Source of the DNA: Pomacea canaliculata
Taxonomy: Eukaryota; Mollusca; Gastropoda; Architaenioglossa; Ampullariidae
Direction: 5' to 3'
Assembly (NCBI RefSeq): GCF_003073045.1
Contig: NC_037599.1
Span: forward strand, 20,154,555-20,218,554
DNA: 64,000 nt
Shown here: piece by piece, positions 13,384 through 45,060 of the stretch
Position numbering within the stretch: the first letter of the stretch is position 1
How the letters are laid out: each line of letters begins with the position of its first letter
Translations under genes and position numbers: made by a program
Notes under the pieces: generated by a model
Told to the model about the DNA's origin: nothing
Database searches by the model: none
What the model saw: only the letters and a program-made list of their open reading frames with translations

Positions 13384-14314
13384 GTAAGTCCCTTTGCCGA
13401 ATGAACTAATCAAATATTTTAACTTTTAGTGACAACGTGCTGCAAATGCTAATTCTGTTGGGATAGCGAATCGGATGGTGTTGGGATTAGGTTTCTTTAA
13501 TTTTTTTGTTAATAAGTTGTAATCCTCAACATTATGTATAATATTTCGTTCGTGTTTCTGTGTGGCGTGTGCAGCGAGTAAGTAGACAACCAGGCTGAAT
13601 AGATGATTGATTATACAAGTCACCGCATGATTGTGCAAGGCTAAATTAATTAAGAACTCCCACTGGTAAGAAAGGAAAAAAAAAAAGATAAAATCTGGGG
13701 CTCATTACGGGATGTATTCCAGATGCAGATGACATCCGCATGCGCTCGATAGTGTGAGGCATCGATAGGTGAAAGGTCTTTGTCAGACTATTAAAACAGC
13801 TACCACAGCAGCAACGAGAGCACCAACAACCAGATGCATTTCCTGAAGCAAGCGCCTGTGATGTCAAGGCTGCTTGTGGTTAGAATTTTGCACAGGGAGG
13901 GAAGGAAGGGCTGATTAAGAGAGATGGGCGGCTGGTGGGGAAGGGGGAGATGAAGGTTGACGAATCACTTTTAAATGGGTCTGAGAGCGAGGGTGTTTGC
14001 AACATAAGAATGTGAGCTGGCCACACTCGGAGTAAAGACTTCGAAAAACCTGTTTGTGAGGCGAGGGCATGCTGTTTAGATGCTACTTGTAACGGGCTTT
14101 GTGGTGCTGCCTCCAACATTCTTGGCCAACACTCTAGCGATGCAAACTGCGTAGTGACCGGTTTTTTACACCTGTAATCACATCCAGAATTTCGACGAAT
14201 GCTAGGATTTAAGAAACAGTTAACGGAGAAGACGAGTTAACGTTCAGTTGAGAGGTAGACCAAAACAGGGAAAAAAAAAGCTCAATTGTGCTCGCATTAC
14301 TCCTTTAATTTCAG

Positions 14315-14421
14315 GGTATCGATGGCAGTTCATGCAAGACGGCCCATGCCGACCTCCATGAGCATGAGCCATGTTGCACAAACTCACCACGTAACAAGGA
14401 TGTTACGGTCTGAAGCTGTTG
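14315..14421 (+). CDS. Candidate upstream KANK exon C
   Basis: The acceptor is a good one, CTTTAATTTCAG|GG (AG at 14313-14314), with a pyrimidine tract. The donor is G|GTATGT at 14422. The exon accepts phase 2 and leaves phase 1, the phase required by the acceptor of the large KANK exon at 26842. The 35-residue peptide runs VVSMAVHARRPMPTSM, SMSHVAQTHHV, TRMLRSEAV and then joins GERLAGDD. The 107-bp length and paired splice signals are what one expects of a small internal exon. It competes with the exon at 26132, which also ends in phase 1, as the piece spliced before the KN exon. An ATG in the exon (14322) could serve as a start. Confidence 0.42.
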
Positions 14422-16731
14422 GTATGTTGATGCGACACCCACCTGCGGTGAAAAGGCGGGCATGGCCAGACGACAGTTTGGCTGGTCTTTGGTGCAGCGA
14501 GGAACAGCCAGTTCCTAGGTGTTCACAGCTTTTGAAACCTGATACGAGCAATATAATGCTGACAAAGCAATACTGGAAGCCGTCACGCTTCACCCATTCT
14601 CCTTCCTGTCACTGGCGACTCGGCTGGTAACCTCGCTGGCGTTGCAGATGTCGGTCAGTGGATCTCAATAGATGAAGGCTAGCTTGAGGTCCTGTCTGTC
14701 TGTGTGTGTGTGAGAGAGAGAGAGCCAGACAGAGTTGCGGGGGTGGAGGGAAGGTGCACGAATGAGCGCAGGATAAATTCGCAGACGTGGGGGACAACGT
14801 CGAGGAGAATCGAGGAAGAAAGCCGAGACGGAAGAAGAGGGTTATAAGAGGAGCTGGGTGAAACTAGGGGAAACAGAATGCGTAACAAGAGAGCACTTGA
14901 AGTGGCAGCATTCCATTTCAATCCTCTCTGACCCTGTGCAGATGTGACCTCAACAACAAGCCAGACGAGTTCTTAAACAAGTTGTAGCACGCCCGCCTCT
15001 CCCTCCCACCCCACTTCCCACACCTTTGTTGGCGGGGGGCAAGATGTCGTGTTTGTGGCGCACGTGGGCAGCGGTGAGTGTGGGGGATGGGGTGGGGGTA
15101 GCCCTTTTCAGCTGCGCCACCGCGCAGCATCTTTCCGCCCGCAGTTCCTCCTCTTACCGTTCGCCGCCGCACACCTGTTCCGCGCTGCGGGCTTCTCCCC
15201 CTCTCATGTGTCGGCCAGTCTTTTGCTAAAGGAAGCAAAACAAAGACATTAGTAGGTGTGTCCGATTCCAGGGATCAACCCAGCAACCGGAAACGCTGCA
15301 GTCCTGTGGTGGTAGTGGTAGTGGGATGTCGACCCCTACAGGTAACGTCACACGCATCTCAGGTGGGCGTTCGCTTTAGAGGACTCCGCGTGGAGGAGTA
15401 GAGGATCGCCTGTGTGTTAGGGTGTGTACCCGTTATCACCACGACAGCCTTTGTCAGTGCAGTGCCCCTGTTTCTCAACTCCCATTCTCCTGCGACTTCG
15501 GTCGGGGGTTGGGGGAGGGGACACTTTTTCTCGTGAGTGGCTGGCGCGAGTCACACAAATTCCTAGTTTGGATTTTTCACCTCTTTGGTTCTGAGTGTCG
15601 GTATGTGGAGAGTTTTGAATATCTAGGTTAATGGTTTTATGATTGACGCATATTTAGCTTTGTGTTTCATTCACTTTTTCTTCTGTTAGTTTCTCCCTCA
15701 TTTGCTCGCGCCTTCTCTCTGTATCTACTGTGTACTGTATGTTCTGCGTATCTGCTGTGTATTATGCTATTTAAGGTCACTTTTAGACATTGGTGTAAAA
15801 ATGCAAGCGCAAATCCTTGTGTTATTGAGGTTTTTGTTAAGGTTGGGTGGATGGGGGAAGAGTTCGGATTAGAGAATACAATTATTCAGTAGGCTATCAT
15901 CAACCAGTGTGAAATATTTATACTCGAGTCCCTTAATTAGCTCCATTTTTGACAGTAGACCCGTATCTCTCTGTCATACATTTGCACGGATACTTCACAC
16001 ACACACACACAGAGGGGGTGGGGGAGAGAGATTTGGCAAAAGCTGTGCAGTCTTGGTCAAGTTCTGTGCAGTAAGTAATATATTGATGGCTGCCACCGGT
16101 CTCCGAAACAGATGATCGGTGGTGCAAGGTGTTGTCATGTGCACTTGTGACTCATTTTCTTTTTCGATGGTCAGACGTTTGGTCTGAGGCGCAGGAAAAC
16201 CCTGGCCTTGGCTTAGCTCAGTGCACCAACAGCTGGTGCATCGTGTGATGGCGCCACAAGGTGTCGCACCATTTCTCCTGATAGTCACAATTAAAGCTGT
16301 CATAGCCCGGATGGTCGATGATCTCCACGGGTAGCTAGTCGCGCTACCCGGCGCCTGGACCGACTGGCGTCCTCTGGGCCTCCTGAAGAAGTGTGACACG
16401 AGGCCGGATGTAGAGATTGAGCCAATCGAAAACTCAATCTAAATCTTCTGGAATCTGGAAAATGAGGCCGTGGCATTTAATATGTATTAATTCCCTTTGT
16501 ACATACCGTTTTTGGTAGTTCTTTATAGCCGGGGGTGGGTGAGGGCAAGGTAAAAATTTCTGGAGACACCCGAGGAATGCTTAGTTCATATTGATTGCAC
16601 ATATTTGTCATGGGCCATCGTATTGTAAGCATCGAGAACGTCAGTAAGGCAGATAGGTTAAACCGATAATTTTTTTTAAAGCCTGAAACATGCTTTTTAT
16701 CGCTTGAGTTCGTGTATAGAACGCTATCATC

Positions 16732-16748
16732 GGGGGGGGGGGGGGGGG
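16732..16748 (+). repeat. G17 homopolymer run
   Basis: Seventeen consecutive G residues flanked by ATC and CAGGG. The run could form a G-quadruplex. Its length is also where assembly errors are most likely. Confidence 0.8.
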
Positions 16749-19700
16749 CAGGGTGTAGCGCGCGTCAGATTACTCTCCCTTTGCAGAAATGACGGCTCGT
16801 TTCCATGTAACATTTCGAATGCTCTTTTACACTTACGGAAAATACTTATTTAGCTTAAGTGTCTGCTTTCTTATCAGTTCTGCTTGTTCCACGCTCACCC
16901 TTTTGTCGTATCTACTTATATCTGCTTTCTCTCTCTTCAGTTGAAGATATTTTAGGAGATGCTTACTCATTCAAAAACAAGAGCATGCCACAATTGTGAA
17001 GCAGTCGTCCAGGCTCAGGAGCAAACTTGCAGCCTATAAATGACATCTTGGCCAAACGATTGTTTTTTTCATTCTGGGCATTTACTCGTCAAGCGTTGTG
17101 GAGAGGCACAAGCGAACGGTATTGTTATTGGTAACTGCTCGTCAAACTAGTGCACAGGCTATACCCCCAGCCTTCAACCTCCCTTCCTTCTCTAAATGCG
17201 CCTGACACACCGAGTCCTGGATGGCTGGGGCAATGGTGACGTGGGTGAACAGAGGTGAATGCAGAGGGAAGTAGGGTCGTGGAAGCGGCATTTGATGGTG
17301 AGAACGCACAGTGCCGCTGTTTGAGATGGCAGGGAGTCCCACGATGGGACGAGTGCAGTTGATGCAGGGTGGGGGGTATGAGGGTGGGGTAGTGCTGTGG
17401 TTGTGACGGATGGGTCAGGGACGGAGGATGACAGGTACACGTGCATAATGTGCAGTCATGACAGCAATGCCGCTAGCTTGCACGTGTTGGTGATTATACC
17501 CCATGTCGGGCTTCACCCAGTTACATCTCATGGCCTGGATCTGACTTTTTGCCTAAAGAGGCTTAATTGGGGTGGTAAAACAAGAAACTGATGACCTGAA
17601 CAAACCATACCATTTTTAGCAATGAAAACACAGAGAGGGAACAGAAGCCTGTATATACAAATGCATGTCACACTCTTCAGTAGATGATGAGGCGGATGAG
17701 AATTCTGTCTGTTGATTCTCAGTGTCTCTGCCATGGACGTGAACGACCTTCCCTCAGGGTTGGTCACATGGCGACTGAGAGCAGTGACACCTGGGCGAAA
17801 GTTCGTTGTCTCTCAAGCTGGCGCTAAGGTCACCCGAGTTGAAACCGTAGGTTAGGACAGAGATGCCACTTGTAACAGAGTTGTACTGTGTGGTGGTTTT
17901 TTGTTGTTTTTTTTTTTGGGGGGGGGGGAGACTTCTAGATTAACTTTTGACTACATTGCTTTCGTGTTTGTGGCGGAGGAAGACTTCAAGAATTTGTCAT
18001 CAACCTGCATGGAAACTAGTGCTAACACACTGATTTTCATGTTTGCCTCGGGTTAACCTTTAACATTCCGGTGGATACTAAGAATAAATGTGCAGTTTTC
18101 TGTACAAAGAACCAGGATACTAAGAGATAAAAAGGCAGTCCAGTCGGCTTTGGCGAACTTTTAAAATATTGTTCACCTTCAGTCGCGCCAACATTCGGAC
18201 ACAAGCACTGGTGGGAGGAGAGCAGAGGGAGAGAGAGGAGGGGGAACCATAATAGTAGGCCGAAACGTCAAGAAGAGAATCGTCGGACAGCTCTTACAGA
18301 ACCCAGAGGGTGGAAAAGGTTATGTGTTGCGCAAATAATGACACTTGTCTGTGTGTGTGATGGGGGTTTGAGAAGTCACACAACAGTTTACTCTGTTTAT
18401 CGATGTCTGCTACAGAGTACCCAAGGTTGAATCGACGTGGCCTTATTTTTGTGCAACCAGCCGTGTGACGTTCATAAAGATCCATAATAAACCCAGTTTA
18501 CTTGAGGCACTAGCTTTAGCTGCAATGATTATTTTGTTTACTGACATTTCTAATCCACCATTACATATATTTTTTACGTGTGCCCCTAAAAAAGCCACAC
18601 ACGTTTGACGCACAGAAGGCAGTGTTTCCAGTTCCTCATTCGCCAGCTCTTGCAGCGTGTGCGTGGGTGAGCGCGAGCGACTGGGAGGTACACGGAGGAG
18701 GTATGGCTACTTCCTGTAAACTTGGAAGTATCATTTGAACCATATCCTTTCTGGGCCCATAATGAGGCTGCACTTCCCCTGTTGGTTTTGAGTTCCTGTG
18801 GGTAGGTAAGAGCACCATAATCTAAGGGGCTAAAGTTTAGACGACCAGAGCTAGATGGAAATTGAAGAGTCGTTGTCGGTGGGCTTTCGTGTTCTTTGAA
18901 AAGGCCAGCGCCTCCACCCCGCTCCTCGTGCGTGGGCCCTGACATTCCGTCTCGGCTACTGAAATGTCATGGGCGACGTGGCGCTTGAAACGAGCTGCTG
19001 CTCATCCGGGCATCTCCTTACTGCAGGTGCTGATGATTGTGGTGAGCGCGTGGTTTAGAATCAGTGTTGGATACACGAGGCGTTTGTCTTGTTGGTCAGC
19101 AGCTTCTTCCAGAGATGATTGGTAGTCACCTGATCGCATGTTTGACCCTGTCAACTGACAGAAACACCTTCGTCAGTGGCTTTGGAGCATCAGCTTTCAG
19201 GCGGCAGGTGCCCTGAGTTAGCATCACTCACGCCAGCAAACGTCACGCCCTCATTATTTTCGGTTTTGTTTGTTTATTCGCTTGGAAAGCAAGCAGGTAA
19301 GTGTCTTTCTTTGCCCATTCTCTCACAGTGTGTGTGTGTTGTATAATTAGTCCGGCCGCGAAACAAAGTAAGCACTAATGAGATAATAAAGTTATTAGCC
19401 ATTTGTATTCCTTTTTTTGTGACCCTAATTCAACGGACTTTGTACATGAGCACACAGCTGACATCTGAGTCTGGAGCAAAGCCTGTTGACTTATTGTCGG
19501 CGGTCAGCAACCTTTCAGTTTGTGAACGCAATTTAAACAAAGAAAAGACGCCGCGAAGAAGAATATCCAACGCCCTAGGAGTCTGTGGTAACACCTGGAG
19601 CTGGCGTCACCTGGCTGAATGACATGTCGTGCAAACTGAGAATAAGGACGAAATCGTTGGGTCGGAGCTGTGCAACTGAACATTTGACATTTCACTGAGG

Positions 19701-20529
19701 GTGATGCAGACTGTGCTAGCGGCTGAGGTCATACACTGCAGCACACACATTGTCAGGTCAACACCCTGTCGCTCTTGTCTTTCAAACAATTCCAAGTTTT
19801 TCACAGGATTGGGGAGAACTATCAGGATGCAGTTCAGTTCTTGCCATCGTGTGTATCCAACTTTCATCACGACACACTCGGCGTGTGTTTATAGTTTATG
19901 TAGGGTGATGGGTCTGCTCGAGCAACGGTAAAACTAAGTGCGGATTGTAGATTGTATGTTCAGATCTTGCCCTGGGACATGACACATGTTTACAAGCAAT
20001 GGGATATGGCCTCAGTTGCTGACGATGTCAAAATCCAGGCAACCTGGAGTATCATTTAGACTTGCCAGTTTTGTGTCGTGCGTGATAAACATATGTATAT
20101 ATGCTTAAACTTTCTAGCTCTTTTTAAGACACTGACAGTGGTGACGAGGGTAGCACAGAAGTCTGAGATTCCATGAATAATACTGGAGCTAATTCAGGAG
20201 TGCACATGGAGGCGCACACACTGATACCGTGATTGACTTGGACTGTTGTTGCTGTCCTGCCACTACATACACCTCCATCAGTTCTCAGGCCGGCATGGCG
20301 GCACGCCCTGAGATGCTCTTGAGTTACAGACTGGGTGGTAATCTCAGACAAAGCTAACGCCGATCCCCGCCTTTGTCACCCCGACTGTTTATGAAAGCTG
20401 ACATTTTCTTCTTCCACCTCTTCCAAAATCTGCACCCTTTCTCTTTCTCTTCTTCATTTCCCTTGTCGTCACGAGACCCTCCCATTTCTTACGCGTCCGT
20501 TGTCCTAACGAAGACCAGTCGGAGTATAC

Positions 20530-20690
20530 GTCTGTACAGCTGTAGCCACACAAACGTAGGTGAGAGGTTAAGTCCTTACAGCTGCAATCACACAAAAGAT
20601 CTTTGCAGCTGTAGCCTCAAGTGGCTTTGGCTGTAGCCAGAGTAGGAATCTTTTCAATGAGCATTGTCTTCCCAGCTGTAGTCAAACGAT
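20530..20690 (+). repeat. Degenerate CAGCTGTAG-containing repeats
   Basis: The word ACAGCTGTAGCCACACAAA recurs in diverged form: ACAGCTGCAATCACACAAA, GCAGCTGTAGCCTCAA, GGCTGTAGCCAGA and CAGCTGTAGTCAAA. The spacing is roughly 30-50 bp. It is either an eroded minisatellite or a cluster of CAGCTG E-box-like sites. Confidence 0.5.
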
Positions 20691-22795
20691 ATTCTTCTTG
20701 CAACGCTCAGACGCTAAGTCCAGAAGCCCTGAAAATTCTGCTGTGCGTTGCAGACACTGCAGGGATAGGAAAGATCTTTTCTCTTAGGCCATGTCTATGT
20801 TCTTGGTTTCTGGTGGGTTGAACCGTCCTGCAGCAAATGGGCCACCGTCATCGGATTGCGCTGGTTTGGCCATGTGCTGGAAACACACCCATTTGGTGGT
20901 TGCAGTCTTTGGTTTGGCACATTTTTTCGGAGGCGTTGTTGTGGAAAACATGCAGCCCGTAGAGTTTTTTTTTTTTTTTTTTTGTCAAACCCCGTCTTTG
21001 AGGTTCAAGGTCGGTTTGTAGCTCAAAGAAGATCACTCCAGCTGTTCAAATAGTCTCTTGAGCGGCCAGCAATGAACAAGCCGTGTTGTGAGGGAACGGG
21101 GAATTATAAGAAGTTAGTTTGTGGCCGAAACGGTGCCCTAAATAATAGACACCCTCCTTTGAAGCGATCAGCCCGACTGCTGTTGAGGACTGTCTCCAGT
21201 CAACCGTGTCCTCAGGCAACGTGCTTGCTTACGAATTTGCATTATCGATCAAAAGAACTGGAAGGCTGGCAGACGACACTTACGGCCCATGGTGACGTCA
21301 TTCACCCGAAAGGGAACTCGCATTCAGGCCTTGTTTTTATTTTTATTTAGTTTACTGCTGTCGTCATCTATGTGAGGAAGACTAGCGTTTTGAGGATACG
21401 TGGGAAGAACACCGACCCCCTCCAGCACTTTCCCACCTCCCCTCCTCTTGTCAATTCACGTGATCCCCCGAGCGGGGCTAAAATTAGATCGGCAGTGCAC
21501 ACTGTGACGTCAGCAGCTTGACATGTTCAACAACGGCGTCTGCCGCGAGTGTCAGGGCCCGTGGTGTGGGAGAGTCTGGCCAAATATTGCATCTCATGGC
21601 CTATTGAGTTCGGCGCCTCTCTTATATTTAGCACAGACGCATGCAGTTGTATAACGTCGGCCACGGGGGGCATAAACTGGCGAGCGGGAGGGAGGCGATG
21701 ATGGAAGACGATCGTCCAAGGTGGTGGTGATGGTGGGGATAACCAAGCTGAAAGCCTCCCACCAGGCCTAAACCTCAAATCTTTTTCAGACTGTTAACAG
21801 TTTAGTCTGGCGATTAGACTGTAAGTGCAGCGATAATGTGTGTTGGTCACGTGACGGGTGTCGGCTGAGCGTTTTGCCACGGTGTTGCGTTTTTAAAGTC
21901 CTTTGAGCTCGCCCTCAGGGTGCAGCAGTCGGTGTCTCCGTGATTAGCGCTGACAGCTTGCTCAAGGGGTGATGACAGGAAAGCTCATGACACTTTTTAA
22001 AGATCGATAACTGTTTCATTTTGTCCCTCCCCCCCCCTTTTTTTTTTGCGCCGAGCAGTACCTATACAACAGTCTATATGGCAGTGCACAAGATGCTTTG
22101 CCAGTGGATGAGACTGTATTGTTCCTTTATTTCCTGTTTTACTGTCGCGTGGGTTTTACTTGTTTCTCTTTCGTTATCGCAATTGTTTGTTTTGCTCGTG
22201 ATGTATCACGGGAGGTCTTCCATCCTATTGTCCTTAGCCAGTTTTTCTTATCTAATGCCGCATTTTGTTACAGTTTCTGAAACACTCGGTGCGTATCCAC
22301 TTTCAGAAAGACACAAAGAATAGAAAGCCTCTCATATCTGGTCTGGTGTCCTATGAATATGCCTGTCTTTCTCAGGAATGCTAGGCCTCCAGTGCTGTGC
22401 TGGAAATTATGTCCGAAGAACGTTTGTAAGCGAAGAAATTATTGTCCAGCTGCAAACTGTATTTTAACTATCCCTGCCATTGGTTTATAAACTTTATAAG
22501 ATCAGAACTAAAGCGAGAAACCAATGTGCTGAAGAAGTGGAGGTAACGGAGTCACCGCAAACCATGGTTATGATTACAGCCCTCCTCTTTCCCAGTACAG
22601 GTCATATTCCAGTTTGTTTTGTATTAACAAAACATCAAAACGAATGTTTTTTCATATGTCATCACTCCTGTGACAGATGTCGTCGTCTCGTTGTCATCTC
22701 ATGTCATTGTCACTGTAGGTCAGAAGTCAATGTTCAGTTACTTTCCACCAATGCTGCCGCAACATGTGTGCAGGACCAGGCTGTCATTTTCATTG

Positions 22796-22851
22796 ACTGT
22801 ATTAGTCACTTTCATTGGCTGTTGATACTGTATTAGTCACTTTCATTGGCT
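22796..22851 (+). repeat. Two perfect 25-bp direct repeats
   Basis: A 25-bp word beginning ACTGTATTAGTCAC and ending TTTCATTGGCT occurs at 22796-22820 and again at 22827-22851, a period of 31 bp. Each copy contains an inverted CCAAT box and an AP-1-like TTAGTCA. A diverged partial copy (TCATTTTCATTGACTGT) lies just upstream. Confidence 0.9.
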
Positions 22852-23506
22852 AAATGAAATGACGTGGAAAGTGTGGACCCGGGAGGAGGGTTTGCGGCAG
22901 TTTTGGGAAATGACTGAGAATTTCTAAGGCACGGAAGCAATTTGCGAAGAACAGATGCAACGAGGGAAGATATTAGACGAGGCGCCTTGTGCTCACGTTC
23001 CTCGCCTGCTGTCAGCGAATCGTTGTTTGGCAAACGACGCGTGTGACGAGGCCTTAACATCAAGAAGGTTACGTCACGTGGCTTGCAGTTGGATGGAGAG
23101 CGTTCGTGCACACTCTGTCACAGGTAACTTCATCACCGCCTTGGCAAAATTGCAGACTTTGTGTAGTGCCCAGTCATCCGTGACACGAGTGTGCGGCTGT
23201 AAAGATGAAGGTATGCGTTAATTGTGACTCGACCTGTACCTGACCCGGAAGTAGATTGTGCGGAGTTGAATGAGAGAAGGAAGTTGGTGTCTGTCGATGA
23301 ATACAGAGTGCAGTCGGACGTGCGCTGGACCTTGACTGTGAAAGTGTGGAGCCTATCACGTGACCGCGCCGCCACTACGTGCATACTTACAGGTGGCAAC
23401 CTGCAGGTGAGAGGTGGGCTGTGTCTTGGCGACACTCGGCGCCAGTCACGTGGCCATCCTCGATAAAGGCAAGCGACGACTCTTCTGTCGCGCTGTCATG
23501 TCAGAT

Positions 23507-23660
23507 ACGTGTTTGTGTTTATGTGTGTATGTTTTCTTGTTTATGAGTGTGTGGGTGTTTTTTTGTGTTTACGTGTGAGCGTTTTTATGTTTGTGTGTGA
23601 GTGTACGTTTATGCATGTGTTTATTTTTGTGTGTGAATGTGTGTTTGTGTTTATGCTATG
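23507..23660. repeat. GT-rich simple sequence
   Basis: Imperfect TGTGTTTATGTGTG repeats. ORFs through it (rich in CVCFLVYECVGV) are compositional artefacts. Confidence 0.7.
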
Positions 23661-26131
23661 CAGTGTTAGAGAAGAAACGTTATGGCACGAAGCAGGCGTC
23701 ATCGTGTTTTTTCAGGACTTTGTCAGCAAGGGAAAATGCCGTTACCCCTACCTCCCTCCCTACGTTCTCCCCCCACATAATGTAAAATGACCTGTAGGTG
23801 GAAACACTTTCCTGCCAAAGTAAGCAGCCAGCTGTGCGTGGTATGCAGGGTGTAGTTCTCACTGCTTGTCCTCCTCAGTAGGTAACGGATCTCGGGTGGG
23901 CGTTCTCGTACCCTTCACGTGACGTCAACGCACGCCTCCAGCTCCCGAGGTAATGATGGGGTTACAGTCGGGTGTAATCAGTTCAAACGACTCGTTTTAC
24001 CTGTTCTTTGTATTTCCCGGGTCAGTTGTCAGAGTGACCAGTGGATTCGTGCGTAGCGAGACTGAACCCAGTAACGGGGGTCGCTGCTGGCCTTATCATC
24101 AAGCTTCTGCTGCGTAACGTTTTTTTAACCGCTGTCACGTCGCTTTGCACTCAGGCAAACAAAACATCCATTTACCCGCAGTCCACATGTTGGTGGCGTA
24201 TTCGTTACTTTGAAATTTTCTGGATTGAAGTGCATTTTGTTTCACGTTGATGTCTCTCTTGAATTATCTGTCGCTTATCATTTCTTCTACATGTGTTATC
24301 TAATGAAACAACTGTGTGTGTGTGGTGTAAATGAGTGTGCCATGTTTGCATCTGTATGTTAAGATCTTTTTTTTAATCAATACTTTGTTGTTTCATTTAA
24401 ATAAAAACGGGGCTTCGTCCAGTACCAGGTAACACAATGCAAACATCTAGCTACGAGAGCCCCGCCCGCTAATATTATTTGCACAACAAACTCTTGAAAC
24501 GTCCGTTCGTCATTATCCTCGACCATTTCCCCGACCTTTCAAAGTAAAACCTCTCATCCACTACTTCAAAAAAAAAAACCAAAACAACAACAACAAAAAA
24601 CCAACCTAACTAAAATACCTTTAAATAATGAATGTGTAGTGAATTCTTTATGCTTCACCAGTTGGTCAGCTGGTAACTTTTCATATCTAAGAAGCACTCT
24701 ACACTTCAAAAATGCCACCCCCCCAAGTTGACTTCAACCTATCCGCCAGTTACAGGATGCACTGCTGACCCTGGAGTTTTCTGTCGTCGGAAAGTCGTGC
24801 GGCTCTTTGATGGCGGGTTTGTTGTCATGGGAACTTAAACCAGATTCTGCAAACACCACCCTCCTACCCCCCAAAACAAACACACGCACACAAAGGTGTC
24901 AGATTTTGCCTCACACTGTGGTTTTGCGACTTGTCGGTGCCCAGGCTTTGAACGCGGAGCATGTCAGGTTCGATTGACCCACAATCGTCCGTTGATTGCC
25001 GTGTGGGGGCCGTCTCAAAGGCCGCAGTGAGGAGTGGGAGTCAAGACTGCGCTCTCTCCTACTCGGCATTCTCATGAGTGGCGACACAGTTACACATCGT
25101 GACAATGCCAGTGCAGCTCCTTCCACTTCCGAGCACTCGGTGACTACTTGTCCCAAAGGGTTTCTCTTATTTGTACAAGTATGCGCTCTTCATGGCCCTA
25201 GGTTCACGAGCGAAGCTGAAACTTCTTCAAAATTGCTAGCTTCTGTTCTCAAGATGATGTTGAGCCTCATCGGAAGACACCAATAGAATTGTACCCAAAA
25301 CCTCAGAGAGGGGAATTTATTTATTGTTGTTGGCATCTTGGCGGAATGATAATGATTATATGATAAAGACATGTTTAAAAAAAAAACTCAGATATCGCGA
25401 TTACTGCAATAAAATAGAGCACCGTTGATAACGGTGTGTGTGTGATAGAGGGGAGGAGGTCACTCGCCAGGCCCCCGTACTAATGAACTGTAGGTAAAAC
25501 TACTTCAGAAGCGGCCATAAGCTTCATTTGTGAGGGAGTTTGAAGACGACTTTGTTTTCTCTTCATTACTAACAGACCTCGGATCTCAGAAAGGAAGCCT
25601 GAAGGTCCGCATCTTGTGTCTTGTTCTTAGCTGCCAAATGAGCTAAAACAACCTTGGTGAGAAAATATATCTCTGGTCCGTACGGCTCCACTATTCTCTC
25701 AAACAAGTCCAAATGCATGTAAACTAGTCGTCAGGCAGGAATCAGGAAACTGATGCTCAGTAGTTTCATGTTTTATGATGCATATATTTTCGGCTCTTGT
25801 GTACCGCAGAAATATTGTTGCAAAGTCCTACTTTTGAGTAGAGGGCTGTTGTAGAGATGTTTCTCTCCCAGAACTATAGAAATGGTTTTTAATAATGTCA
25901 ATGAGGTGAAGGAGCGGGAAGTGCGTGGTGATGATTGGGGAAGGAGGTCTTTCGAGATCAGTTTTGTTCATCTTACCGTTATTCAGACTGTTCATTTTGC
26001 CTTTCGGAAGTAACCTTTTGGTGTTTGCATCCATCGTGTTTATTTGACAGCCTGTTGAATTTGTAAACACATTTTTGTTGCAGGTAACAATGACCATTGA
26101 TTCGTAAGCAGGTCGACAGCTCAACTAGAAG

Positions 26132-45060
<18,929 letters not shown>

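Larger units (their letters stand above)
21293..23927. promoter_or_regulatory. Cluster of CACGTG E-boxes and TGACGTCA CRE sites
   Basis: CACGTG occurs at 21457, 21848, 23075, 23357, 23457 and 23916. TGACGTCA occurs at 21293, 21505 and 23920. Two sites are fused composites: CACGTGACGTCA (23916-23927) and, in the opposite orientation, TTACGTCACGTG (23069-23080). At 21846-21855 there is a full GTCACGTGAC. Inverted CCAAT boxes (ATTGG) lie at about 22815 and 22846. CACGTG is the target of bHLH-zip factors (USF, MITF/TFE) and TGACGTCA that of CREB/ATF. A role as KANK promoter or intronic enhancer is inferred from position only. Confidence 0.35.
14422..26131. other. Long GC-richer non-coding region upstream of KANK
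   Basis: About 11.7 kb with no supported coding exon. It has more CpG than the flanks, homopolymer runs (17 G at 16732-16748, 11 G at 17918-17928, T-run near 20967), a degenerate CAGCTGTAG repeat (20530-20690), a CACGTG/TGACGTCA cluster (21293-23927) and a GT-rich tract (23507-23660). It may be a large first intron or the promoter region of KANK. Short ORFs on both strands overlap each other and show no known domains. Confidence 0.45.

Noticed and set aside
15995..16399. 134-codon ORF on the minus strand
   Set aside because: It ends in a microsatellite-derived tail and has no domain or splice evidence.
16732..16748. G17 run as a regulatory quadruplex
   Set aside because: Only a single homopolymer run is present, and its length may be an assembly artefact. 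It was annotated as a repeat only.
23509..23790. ORF rich in Val/Cys/Phe
   Set aside because: It is encoded by a GT-rich simple repeat, not protein-like.
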